From: Collinsella sp.
GTDB lineage: Bacteria > Actinomycetota > Coriobacteriia > Coriobacteriales > Coriobacteriaceae
NCBI GenBank assembly: GCA_019419405.1
Contig: DYAA01000143.1
Location: 1 to 8,028, forward strand
Direction: 5' to 3'
Length of the DNA stretch: 8,028 nt
Each line of letters opens with the position of its first letter. The first letter of the stretch is position 1. The notes under the pieces are model-generated. The model was not told the DNA's origin. It did not search any database and saw only the letters and a program-made list of their open reading frames with translations. Made by a program: the position numbers and the translations under genes. Of the stretch, positions 1 to 5,909 are shown piece after piece.

Positions 1-81
1 CTCGTCGATCGAAGCGTAAGCCCCGGCGTTGGTGGAAATGGTGAAAATGCGTTGGCGCAAATGGCGGGTTTGCGTTGGCAT
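1..81 (-). CDS. Possible start of an unknown gene running off the window
   Basis: An open minus-strand frame begins with ATG at 81-79 and stays open to the window edge, giving 27 residues that start MPTQTRHLRQ and end GAYASIDE. The LRQRIFTISTNAGAYAS segment vaguely resembles the winged-helix N-terminus of AbiEi-type antitoxin regulators, but it is far too short to assign. No convincing Shine-Dalgarno lies upstream, and the frame runs through the 23-bp repeats. It could be a chance open frame, or the true start could lie outside the window. Confidence 0.18.
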   Translation of the reverse strand, partial: MPTQTRHLRQRIFTISTNAGAYASIDE

Positions 82-117
82 GATTGGTTGTTGAGCGTTG
101 GTCAAAATGGTTGTTTT
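26..117. repeat. Four-copy 23-bp tandem repeat array
   Basis: Four head-to-tail units start at 26, 49, 72 and 95, an exact 23-bp period. Each opens with GCGTTGG and continues as GCGTTGGnnnnAnTGG. Eleven of 23 positions are identical in all four units, and units 1, 2 and 4 share AAATGG. The last seven bases of a unit vary. Because 23 is not a multiple of three, this is not a protein-level repeat. The array ends within about 10-20 bp of the broken end of the neighbouring IS. Its size and regularity resemble iterons or arrayed operator sites; the function is not shown by the sequence. Confidence 0.75.
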
Positions 118-127
118 TACAGTAGCG

Positions 128-475
128 CTAACAGTAGGCCGTCTCGCGTCTGATACCGCAGCGAATCCCCATCTCGCGCATCATCTTGAGCACGGTCTTG
201 TCGGCTATCACGGCCCCCTCTTCCGCCCTGAGGCACATCGCTATCTGCCGGTGCCCGCAGCCGTTGGCGGTGCGCGAGAAGATCTCGGCGGCCGCCTCCC
301 AGAGCTCGGGGCGCGTGGGTCTCGGCGGGTGCGCGAGGGCGTAGTAGTAGGTCGACCGCTTGAGCTCGGCGCATGCGAGCAGGTGCCCGAGCGCGTGCCC
401 CTCGGCGCGCAGGGCCGCGACCGCTTCGGCCTTCGCCCTGGTCAGAGCCCGTCCCTCTCGACCAGGGCGCGTAAT
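128..475 (-). pseudogene. Truncated IS3-family transposase OrfB (no DDE domain)
   Basis: Read in the -1 frame from the A7 run, this gives 115 residues ending at TAG (128-130). There is no start codon between the preceding in-frame stop and the slippery run, so expression would be as an OrfAB fusion. Visible parts are a linker, then the HTH_21 region typical of OrfB N-termini: KRSTYYYALAHPPRP, then GCGHRQIAMCLRAE, then KTVLKMMREMGIRCGIRR. The sequence breaks off just after IRRETAY, where family members continue with an RYNSY-like motif and the integrase core. All three DDE catalytic residues are therefore missing. Upstream codons look intact, which suggests a deletion or rearrangement rather than gradual decay. 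Confidence 0.85.
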
Positions 476-933
476 TTTTTTAGGTAGGCCACCTCGGCCT
501 CGAGCCTACGGCACCGCTCCTCGAGCTCCTCCTCGCGGGTCCGCGGCCTCGCCTTGGAACCCTTCGGCCGGCCCTTGGGCCTCGGGCGCAGGGCCTCCGC
601 GCCGCCCCGGCGGTATAGCGCGCACCACTTCTTGAGCGGCGACATCGACATTATGCCGAACGCCGCCATCGCCTCGGTCTTCGTCATGCCGCCGTCGACG
701 ACGGCGGAGGCGGCGGCGACCTTCTGCTCGTATGTGTACCTGCCCTGCTTTCCGTCCATGCGCAGCAGCACCTCGCTCCCGAATGCGCGGTATATCTCCT
801 GCCATCTTCTCACGGCTTCCACGGGAAGCGAAAGGGCAATCGCGGCAGATTTATACCCGTGCCCGAGCTCGAAGAGCCCTATGGCCGCCTTCCTGGCCTC
901 GATATCATGCTTCACTCTCAAATCAACGCGCAT
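442..933 (-). CDS. IS3-family transposase OrfA (IS150-like)
   Basis: This 163-residue protein is the DNA-binding, regulatory part of an IS3-family transposase. A first helix-turn-helix covers about residues 11-48 (KAAIGLFELGHGYKSAAIAL) and a second about 67-110. A basic, proline-rich linker (about 116-132) and a leucine-zipper-like coiled coil (about 133-157, REEELEERCRRLEAEVAYLKK) follow. The ending AYLKKLRAL closely matches the MYLKKLKAL ending of IS150 InsJ, which is the basis of the group call. I chose the ATG at 931-933 because GGGAGG lies 8 nt upstream. A longer frame from 981 would start inside the hairpin and add 16 residues atypical of the family. In the full element OrfA also acts as the N-terminal part of a frameshifted OrfAB transposase. 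Confidence 0.9.
   Translation of the reverse strand: MRVDLRVKHDIEARKAAIGLFELGHGYKSAAIALSLPVEAVRRWQEIYRAFGSEVLLRMDGKQGRYTYEQKVAAASAVVDGGMTKTEAMAAFGIMSMSPLKKWCALYRRGGAEALRPRPKGRPKGSKARPRTREEELEERCRRLEAEVAYLKKLRALVERDGL
475..481 (-). promoter_or_regulatory. A7 slippery site for programmed -1 frameshifting
   Basis: On the minus strand the orfA frame reads CTA AAA AAA TTA within a run of seven A. A slip of one base back moves ribosomes into the orfB frame (AAA AAA ATT ACG). The site lies 11 codons before the orfA stop, the usual place in IS150-group elements. With orfB broken, the product would be an OrfAB protein without a catalytic domain. Confidence 0.75.
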
Positions 934-940
934 AAAGAAA

Positions 941-974
941 GCCTCCCATTTCTCATGTCCAAGAAATGGGAGGC
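941..974 (-). promoter_or_regulatory. Hairpin sequestering the orfA ribosome-binding site
   Basis: A perfect 13-bp stem is formed by 941-953 and 962-974, with an 8-nt loop (954-961). In the minus-strand transcript the downstream arm is AGAAATGGGAGGC, which contains the GGGAGG Shine-Dalgarno of orfA, followed by TTTCTTT and the ATG at 933. A transcript entering from argS would fold this stem and hide the site; one starting inside the arm would not. Insertion sequences such as IS10 and IS200 use the same principle to avoid activation by outside promoters. The T-rich tail means it may also act as an intrinsic terminator for argS. Confidence 0.7.
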
Positions 975-1041
975 AGTTCAATGGAGATCGGGCTTATAGG
1001 GTTCAGCAAAGCCGAACTTACACGGTCAAATGACCCGCAGA

Positions 1042-2895
1042 TTACATCTGCTCGGGCGCGGAAACGCCAACGAGGGTAAGCACCAGGGCGAGCGTCACGC
1101 GGACAGCGTCGCAAGCTGCCAGACGGGCGCGCGAAAGCTCGGGGTCGACGGGACGGCCCTCGCTCGGCAGAACCTGGCAGGCAGCGTAGAAGCTGTGGAA
1201 GTCGCCGGCGAGCTCCTCGGCAAAGTGGGTCAGACGGAACGGAGCGCGATCGCGAGCACAGCTGGCGATCAGGTCGGTGAGCTCGTTGAGCTTGCGCGAA
1301 AGGGCGAGCTCGGTCGGGTCGGTCAGCAGCGAGTAATCGACGTTCTCACCGATGGCCTTGGCGGCAACGGCCTTCATGCCCATCTCGTCGGCCTGCTCGG
1401 CGGTAACGTCGGCGGCACGGCGCAGGATGGAGCACACGCGGGCGTGAGCATACTGCACGTAATAGACCGGGTTGGAGTTGTCGCGCTTCTTAACGGCCTC
1501 GATGTCGAAGTCGACCATCTGGTTGGAGCTCTTGGAGATGAGCGTGTAGCGAGCGGCATCGGAGCCGACCTCGTCGACGAGCTCCTGCAGGGTCACCATG
1601 GTGCCCTTGCGCTTGGACATACGGACGGGCTTGCCGTTACGCAGCAGGTTGACGAGCTGGCCCAGCAGAACCTCAAACTTGCCGGGGTAACCCAGAGCGT
1701 CGCAGACGCAGCGTACGCGCTCGATGTAACCGTGGTGGTCGGCGCCCCAGATGTCGATGACGTGATCGACGCGCTGGAACTTATCCCAGTGATAGGCGAC
1801 GTCGGAGGCGAAGTAGGTGTACTCGCCGTCGGACTTGATCAGGACGCGGTCCTTGTCGTCGCCCAGATCGGTGGAGCGGAACCACAGGGCGCCGTCCTTG
1901 GTGTAGAGGTAGCCCATCTTGTCGAGCTTCTCAAAAGCGCGGTCGACGGCGGAGGTGCCGGCGGTCTCGCCCTCGGTGTCCTTCACATACAGCGAGCGCT
2001 CGGAGTACCAACGATCGAAGTCGCAGTTGACGGCGTGGCAGAGGTCGCGCATGTTATCGACCATCTTTACATAGCCGCGCTCGCGGAAGCTCTCCATGCG
2101 CTCCTGAGGATCGGCGTTGACCCACTTATCGCCGTCGGTGCGCCAGAACTCGGCGGCCTCGTCGATGATGTAGTCGCCGCCGTAAGAGTCCTTGCCCAAG
2201 GTCTCGGCAAAGTTGTCCTGATACGGATGGGTCTCGGGGTGCTCGTCGTTCTCGTCGGCAACAAAGGCGTCACGGTCGGCGATCAGCAGCTTGTGAGCCT
2301 CGTCGATATCAACGCCCTGCTTGGCGATGATGTCGGCAAGCTGCATATAGCGCGTGCTGATGGAGTTGCCGAAGGTGTTCATCTGAGAGCCGTGGTCATT
2401 GATGTAGAACTCACGCTGGATCTCATAGCCGGCGTGGTCCATAACGCGGCAGAGCGAATCGCCCAGCGCGGCCCAGCGGCCGTGGCCGATGTGCATGGGG
2501 CCGACGGGGTTGGCGGAAACGAACTCGACCTGGGTCTTCAGGCCACCACCGACGTTGGACTTAGCGAAGTCCATGCCCTTCTCGCGAGCCTCGCCAAAGA
2601 TGGCATTCTTGACGGCAACGGAGAGGTAGAAGTTGATGAAACCGGGGCCTGCGATCTCAACCTTCTCGATCGCGGGATCCTCGGGCATATGGGCAACGAT
2701 GGCCTCGGCGATCTTGCGCGGGGCGCAGTGGGCCAGCTTGGCGGACTTCAGGGCCATGGTAGAGGTCCACTCGCCATGAGAAGTGTCAGCCGGTCGCTCG
2801 ATAGCGCAATCGTCAAGTTCAAATGCGGAAAGGTCGCCGGCCTCCTGGGCCGCAGCAAGCGCAGCGCGTACCAGCTCTTCAATCTTCTCGGGCAT
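1042..2895 (-). CDS. argS: Arginyl-tRNA synthetase
   Basis: This cytoplasmic class I aminoacyl-tRNA synthetase charges tRNA-Arg with arginine using ATP. The 617 residues carry an N-terminal Arg-tRNA-synthetase domain (about 1-90), then the Rossmann catalytic core with VSANPVGPMHIGHGR (HIGH at 135-138). The KMSKS-type loop is MSKRKG (426-431). The C-terminal DALR anticodon-binding domain starts near NPVYYVQYAHARVCSILRRA and ends with the family-typical GVSAPEQM. The ATG at 2893-2895 was chosen because AAGGAGG lies 4 nt upstream; an in-frame extension to 3024 adds 43 residues with no family resemblance. The gene faces away from the CarD-like gene. No native terminator follows, because the truncated IS begins 14 bp after the stop. 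Confidence 0.97.
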   Translation of the reverse strand: MPEKIEELVRAALAAAQEAGDLSAFELDDCAIERPADTSHGEWTSTMALKSAKLAHCAPRKIAEAIVAHMPEDPAIEKVEIAGPGFINFYLSVAVKNAIFGEAREKGMDFAKSNVGGGLKTQVEFVSANPVGPMHIGHGRWAALGDSLCRVMDHAGYEIQREFYINDHGSQMNTFGNSISTRYMQLADIIAKQGVDIDEAHKLLIADRDAFVADENDEHPETHPYQDNFAETLGKDSYGGDYIIDEAAEFWRTDGDKWVNADPQERMESFRERGYVKMVDNMRDLCHAVNCDFDRWYSERSLYVKDTEGETAGTSAVDRAFEKLDKMGYLYTKDGALWFRSTDLGDDKDRVLIKSDGEYTYFASDVAYHWDKFQRVDHVIDIWGADHHGYIERVRCVCDALGYPGKFEVLLGQLVNLLRNGKPVRMSKRKGTMVTLQELVDEVGSDAARYTLISKSSNQMVDFDIEAVKKRDNSNPVYYVQYAHARVCSILRRAADVTAEQADEMGMKAVAAKAIGENVDYSLLTDPTELALSRKLNELTDLIASCARDRAPFRLTHFAEELAGDFHSFYAACQVLPSEGRPVDPELSRARLAACDAVRVTLALVLTLVGVSAPEQM

Positions 2896-2962
2896 AGATC
2901 CTCCTTGTGTTAAAGCCCCCGAGCTCTTGGTCACTCGTAGGGCAAAAGCCAGAGTTTGTAGC

Positions 2963-2991
2963 ACTCTATCACAAGCGAGGGGCACTGTCGC
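2963..2991 (-). promoter_or_regulatory. Possible argS promoter
   Basis: On the minus strand, GCGACA (2986-2991) and TAGAGT (2963-2968) are separated by 17 bp. A TGA lies directly before the -10, giving an extended -10 form. Both hexamers match consensus at four of six positions. Transcription would start near 2956, leaving a leader of about 60 nt, too short for a T-box riboswitch. This is a motif call only. Confidence 0.35.
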
Positions 2992-3194
2992 AGGGTAAAG
3001 CCAATCGAAATTGCATATGCACAAAATTGACTACAGCTTGCATGGAGTCACTCAAAGATGCCGGTCTGCCTGCAGATTATGCACGCGTTGAAAATGCATA
3101 AAGGTGTGAATGAGCTGTGTCTTTTATCGAATACTCTTACCTATCAGAGTTGTGTGCTTTTCCTGCATAAAGTGAGGATTTGCGCACGTCAGCG

Positions 3195-3223
3195 TGTTAT
3201 TCTAGACATACGTAAATTCGTAT
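3195..3223 (+). promoter_or_regulatory. Possible promoter and inverted repeat before the carD-like gene
   Basis: TGTTATTCT (3195-3203) fits an extended -10 (TGn + TATTCT, four of six consensus positions) with no good -35. Right after it, ATACG (3208-3212) and CGTAT (3219-3223) form a perfect inverted repeat around TAAATT. This is placed where a start-site operator or a small mRNA 5' stem would lie, about 15 bp before the start codon. Function is inferred from position alone. Confidence 0.35.
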
Positions 3224-3237
3224 AAGTTGGAGGTAGC

Positions 3238-3723
3238 ATGTTCTCAATCGGTCAACACGTCATTCATCCGGGTCAGGGAGTCTGCACCGTCGTCGGTTTT
3301 AGGGACGACACGCCGCAGCCCATGTTGTTGCTCGAGGCCAAGCAGGGGCATGCGCAGACGATCCTTATGTACCCCGTGGCGCAGGCCGACCGTCTGCATG
3401 CCGCCATCTCTCAGCAAGATGCCGAGCATCTGCTGAGCCACTATGACGAGCTGGAGTGCGACACCTTTACCGAGCGCAACAGCTCGCTTGAAGAGACACA
3501 CTTTAAGCAGCAGCTCAAGCTGGGCGCGCCCGAGACGGTCCGCGTGGCAAAGACCATGATGCACCGCATTCGCCAGGCCGAGGAAGCCGATAAAAAGCCC
3601 AGCTCTTACTATATGCGTGTACTCAAGGAAGCCAAGCGCCGCTCCATCGAGGAGTTCGCCGTGGCATTGGGCGTCACCGAGGAGGCCGCCGAAGCCCGCC
3701 TAGCCCAAGCCGCCCTCAACTAA
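3238..3723 (+). CDS. CarD/CdnL-family transcription regulator
   Basis: This 161-residue protein belongs to the CarD/CdnL/TRCF-interaction family. Such proteins bind the RNA polymerase beta subunit and stabilise open promoter complexes, notably at rRNA promoters. The N-terminal Tudor-like polymerase-interaction domain is visible in MFSIGQHVIHPGQGVCTVVG and extends to about residue 60. A mainly helical C-terminal part follows, with the family-typical YYMRVLKEAKRRSIEEFA near residues 122-139. The start has GGAGG 4 nt upstream. Length matches short CdnL-like proteins rather than the long myxobacterial CarD with its HMGA-like tail. The gene is monocistronic here, ending in a strong hairpin terminator. 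The exact paralogue, housekeeping CdnL or an accessory copy, cannot be told from this window. Confidence 0.88.
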   Translation: MFSIGQHVIHPGQGVCTVVGFRDDTPQPMLLLEAKQGHAQTILMYPVAQADRLHAAISQQDAEHLLSHYDELECDTFTERNSSLEETHFKQQLKLGAPETVRVAKTMMHRIRQAEEADKKPSSYYMRVLKEAKRRSIEEFAVALGVTEEAAEARLAQAALN

Positions 3724-3735
3724 CCCATCCGCGCC

Positions 3736-3779
3736 AAAAACCACCACAAAGGGGACAGGCACCTTTGTGGTGGTTTTTT
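3736..3779 (+). terminator. Intrinsic terminator built on a repeated GGGGACAGGCACC hairpin
   Basis: A perfect 17-bp stem pairs 3736-3752 with 3762-3778 around the 9-nt loop GGACAGGCA, and the 3' arm ends in six T. It starts 13 bp after the carD-like stop. The leading A5 makes it usable in both directions. A near-identical copy follows the next gene at 4456-4497. Confidence 0.85.
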
Positions 3780-3797
3780 CGTTCTAGTCGTTCTAGT
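3780..3797 (+). repeat. Two tandem copies of CGTTCTAGT
   Basis: The 9-bp unit CGTTCTAGT occurs twice head to tail directly after the terminator, about 45 bp before the HD-domain gene. It could be a small operator or replication slippage. No clear promoter hexamer pair is visible around it, although the following stretch (3798-3817) is AT-rich. Confidence 0.5.
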
Positions 3798-3840
3798 AGT
3801 ATTCATTCTTATTGATACCCACGAGCACAAGGAGCCTCTT

Positions 3841-4440
3841 ATGGCAGAGCCGCTTACCGCCGGAATCACCCGCGACCGCGCGTTCGAACTGCTCAACGAA
3901 CACAACAAGGACCCGTTCCACATCACCCATGGCGAGACGGTCGAGGGCACTATGCGCTACTTTGCGCGCGAGTTCGACCCCGAGAACGAGGAGTTTTGGG
4001 GCATCGTCGGTCTGCTGCACGACCTGGATTGGGAGGAGCATGAGGACGACCCCATGAACCACACCATCTATGCTGCCGAGATTCTTGAGGGCGAAGGTGC
4101 GTCTCCCGAGCTCATTCGCGCCATCCAGACGCACACGTCGGACTTCAACACCTCGCTGCCCAAACCCGAGCTGCAGATGGAAAAGATCCTGTTTGCCTGC
4201 GATGAGCTCACCGGCCTGATCGGCGCTGCAGTCATCATGCGCCCGAGCAAGAGCGTTATGGACTTTACGACCAAGTCGCTCAAGAAGAAGTTCAAGGACA
4301 AGAGCTTTGCCGCCGGCTGCTCGCGCGACGTGATTTCGCAGGGCGCCGAGATGTTGGGCTGGGAGCTCCCCGAGCTCTTTGACCGCACCATAGCGGCCAT
4401 GCAGTCCTTCGCCCCCGACCGCGATACCTTCCAGGCCTAA
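3841..4440 (+). CDS. HD-domain phosphohydrolase, substrate unknown
   Basis: This 199-residue soluble protein has the metal-dependent HD phosphohydrolase fold. Ligands read in order are His30 (HITHGETV), the His60-Asp61 pair (GLLHDLDWEEH), His98 (QTHTSD) and Asp121 (ACDELTGLI). Small proteins of this type are usually annotated as HD-superfamily hydrolases acting on phosphomonoesters or nucleotides. No RelA/SpoT, GGDEF or PAS partner is fused, and the substrate is unknown. AAGGAG lies 6 nt before the ATG. The gene stands alone, bracketed by near-identical terminator-like repeats, so neighbours give no clue to its role. Confidence 0.88.
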   Translation: MAEPLTAGITRDRAFELLNEHNKDPFHITHGETVEGTMRYFAREFDPENEEFWGIVGLLHDLDWEEHEDDPMNHTIYAAEILEGEGASPELIRAIQTHTSDFNTSLPKPELQMEKILFACDELTGLIGAAVIMRPSKSVMDFTTKSLKKKFKDKSFAAGCSRDVISQGAEMLGWELPELFDRTIAAMQSFAPDRDTFQA

Positions 4441-4455
4441 CCGCCCACGCCACCT

Positions 4456-4497
4456 AAAACCGCCACAAAGGGGACAGGCACCTTTGTGGTGGTTTTT
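4456..4497. terminator. Bidirectional terminator, second copy of the GGGGACAGGCACC hairpin
   Basis: A 16-bp stem pairs 4456-4471 with 4481-4496 (one G-T wobble) around the same GGACAGGCA loop as the copy at 3736-3779, with five T on the plus strand and A4 at the other side. It lies between the HD gene stop and the proA stop, which converge, and can serve both. The shared 39-bp core differs from the first copy at only about two positions. Confidence 0.82.
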
Positions 4498-4510
4498 GTT
4501 TGCGCGGGCG

Positions 4511-5797
4511 TTAGGGGCGGACCTGGCCGGTGCCTCGGAGCTTGTATTTGTAGGTGGTGAGGGCCTCGGCGGCAAAGGGGCCACGGGCGTGGAGCTTTTG
4601 GGTCGAGATGCCGATCTCGGCGCCCAGGCCAAACTCGCCGCCGTCGGTAAAGCGCGTGCTGGCGTTGGCGTACACGGCCGAGGCATCGACCGCGTCCAGG
4701 AAGCGCTCGCAAGCATCCGTATCCTCGGCAACGATGGCCTCGGAGTGCATCGTGCCGTAGCGATTGATGTGTGCGATGGCCTCGTCCTCGTTTGCCACGA
4801 CCTTCACGCTCATCTCGAGCGCCAGGTACTCGCGACCCCAGTCCTCCTCAGTCGCGGCGACGTAGTCATCGCCCTCCACAAAGCCGGCATCGGCGCACGC
4901 GGCGCACGTGGCCTCGTCGCCGTGAATGAGCACGCCGTGGTCGTGCAGCACGGCAACGACCGCAGGCAAAAACACATTGGCCACAGCATGGTCGACCAGC
5001 AGCGACTCGGCGGCATTGCACACGCCTACACGCTGGGTCTTGGTATTAACGATAATATTGAGCGCTTTATCGAAGTCGGCGGATTCATGCACGTAGATGT
5101 GGCAGTTACCCGTGCCCGTCTCGATCACCGGAACGAGCGACTCGCGCACGCAGCGCTGGATCAGGCCCGCACCGCCACGCGGAATGAGCACATCGACGAC
5201 GCCGCGGAGCTTCATGAGCTCGCCGGTGGCCTCGCGGTCGGTAGACTCGATCATCGACACGGCCTCGCGCGGGAAGCCCTTGGCCTCGAGCGCATCGGCC
5301 AGCAGCTCAGAAATCATGGCACACGAGTGATAGGCCAGCGAGCCGCCGCGCAGAATGCAGGCGTTGCCGGTGCGGATGCAGATGCCCGCGGCGTCGGCCG
5401 TCACGTTGGGGCGCGCCTCGTACACCATGGCGACCAGGCCCAACGGCACGCTCACGCGGGTGAGGTCCACGCCGCTTGCGAGCACGCGGTGGTCGAGCAC
5501 GCGGCCGACAGGATCGGGCAGCTCGGCGAGCTTCTCCAGGCCGGCGGCCATACCCTCGACGCGCTCGGGCGTCAGCAGCAGACGGTCGAGGAGCCCCGCC
5601 GAGGTCCCCGCATCGCGCGCGGCGGACATATCGAGCTCGTTGGCGGCGACGATGGAGTCGACACCGTTGCGCAGTGCTGCGGCCATGGCGCGCACGGCCT
5701 CCTGGCGCTGCTCGTCGCTCGCCGTGGCAAGCGAGGCCGACGCTGCCTTAGCGGCAACGGCAAGATCGTGGACATACGTGGCCATATCGACCGACAT
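4511..5797 (-). CDS. proA: Gamma-glutamyl phosphate reductase (glutamate-5-semialdehyde dehydrogenase)
   Basis: This enzyme catalyses the second step of proline synthesis: NADPH-dependent reduction of glutamyl-5-phosphate to glutamate-5-semialdehyde, which cyclises to pyrroline-5-carboxylate. The 428 residues span a complete ProA of normal length in the aldehyde dehydrogenase superfamily. Signatures are VPLGLVAMVYEARPNVT (117-133), IPRGGAGLI (205-213) and ETGTGNCHIYVH (226-237). The catalytic cysteine is Cys260 in NTKTQRVGVCNAAE. Near the end is the family-typical FTDGGEFGLGAEIGIST (383-399). AGGAG and AAAGGG precede the ATG at 5797; a second ATG four codons in is also possible. proB lies upstream on the same strand but is separated by the opposite-strand peptidase gene, so proA must have its own promoter in 5798-5909. 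Confidence 0.96.
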   Translation of the reverse strand: MSVDMATYVHDLAVAAKAASASLATASDEQRQEAVRAMAAALRNGVDSIVAANELDMSAARDAGTSAGLLDRLLLTPERVEGMAAGLEKLAELPDPVGRVLDHRVLASGVDLTRVSVPLGLVAMVYEARPNVTADAAGICIRTGNACILRGGSLAYHSCAMISELLADALEAKGFPREAVSMIESTDREATGELMKLRGVVDVLIPRGGAGLIQRCVRESLVPVIETGTGNCHIYVHESADFDKALNIIVNTKTQRVGVCNAAESLLVDHAVANVFLPAVVAVLHDHGVLIHGDEATCAACADAGFVEGDDYVAATEEDWGREYLALEMSVKVVANEDEAIAHINRYGTMHSEAIVAEDTDACERFLDAVDASAVYANASTRFTDGGEFGLGAEIGISTQKLHARGPFAAEALTTYKYKLRGTGQVRP

Positions 5798-5909
5798 GGG
5801 CGGCCCTTTCTCCTAGAAGTTTGCAACCATGGTAGCCGATTTGCGCATGGCCTCGCCCGCGGCGGTAGAATTGGTCAACCCGAAACACCGCAACGAACGG
5901 AAGACTCAC
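5798..5909. promoter_or_regulatory. Divergent proA / peptidase promoter region
   Basis: These 112 bp must drive both proA (minus) and the peptidase gene (plus). For the peptidase, TAGAAT (5866-5871, five of six consensus positions) is a good -10, with TTGCGC (5841-5846) as a -35 at a long 19-bp spacing. For proA I find only weak hexamers, for example TACCAT on the minus strand near 5828-5833. The short shared region would allow co-regulation, but I see no clear operator palindrome. Confidence 0.4.

Larger units (their letters stand above)
128..1028 (-). mobile_element. Truncated IS3-family (IS150-group) insertion sequence
   Basis: This minus-strand remnant carries orfA, an A7 frameshift site and the first 115 codons of orfB. 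The orfA-side tip reads TGACCGTGTAAGTTCGG inward from 1028 and begins with TG, as IS3-family ends do. It contains a small hairpin (1001-1007 with 1011-1017). No matching inverted terminal repeat is visible at the left, and the DDE integrase region is absent, so the copy should not move by itself. The homologous part ends around 128-140; the exact junction cannot be fixed without a full-length copy. The tip lies 14 bp past the argS stop. Confidence 0.85.
2896..3237. other. Divergent argS / carD-like intergenic region
   Basis: These 342 bp hold no convincing gene. Besides the candidate promoters, I see a perfect 10-bp palindrome TGCATATGCA (3012-3021) and two direct copies of TGCATAAAG (3095-3103 and 3164-3172). 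A 19-codon plus-strand frame (3042-3101, MESLKDAGLPADYARVENA) has protein-like composition but no Shine-Dalgarno, and may be a gene relic or chance. The region is clearly more AT-rich than the flanking genes, as expected of a regulatory spacer. Confidence 0.55.

Noticed and set aside
26..117. CRISPR array
   Set aside because: The repeated core is only about 16 bp with 7-bp variable tails, far too short for spacers, and no cas gene is present.
1030..2913. A 627-codon plus-strand open frame
   Set aside because: It is antisense to argS, whose full set of motifs is on the other strand. Its repetitive V/G/D/H composition is typical of a high-GC antisense frame.
2896..2960. T-box riboswitch for argS
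   Set aside because: The expected leader is only about 60 nt and I find no T-box sequence or specifier stem.
2896..3024. N-terminal extension of argS to an ATG at 3024
   Set aside because: The 43 extra residues are unlike ArgS, would cover the candidate promoter, and bypass the strong AAGGAGG at the internal start.
3793..4731. A 312-codon minus-strand open frame
   Set aside because: It runs antisense through the HD gene and a terminator and into proA out of frame, and has no recognisable motif.
5829..5909. N-terminal extension of the peptidase gene to an ATG at 5829
   Set aside because: The 27 residues have no family resemblance and would cover the best -10 hexamer; the ATG at 5910 fits better.
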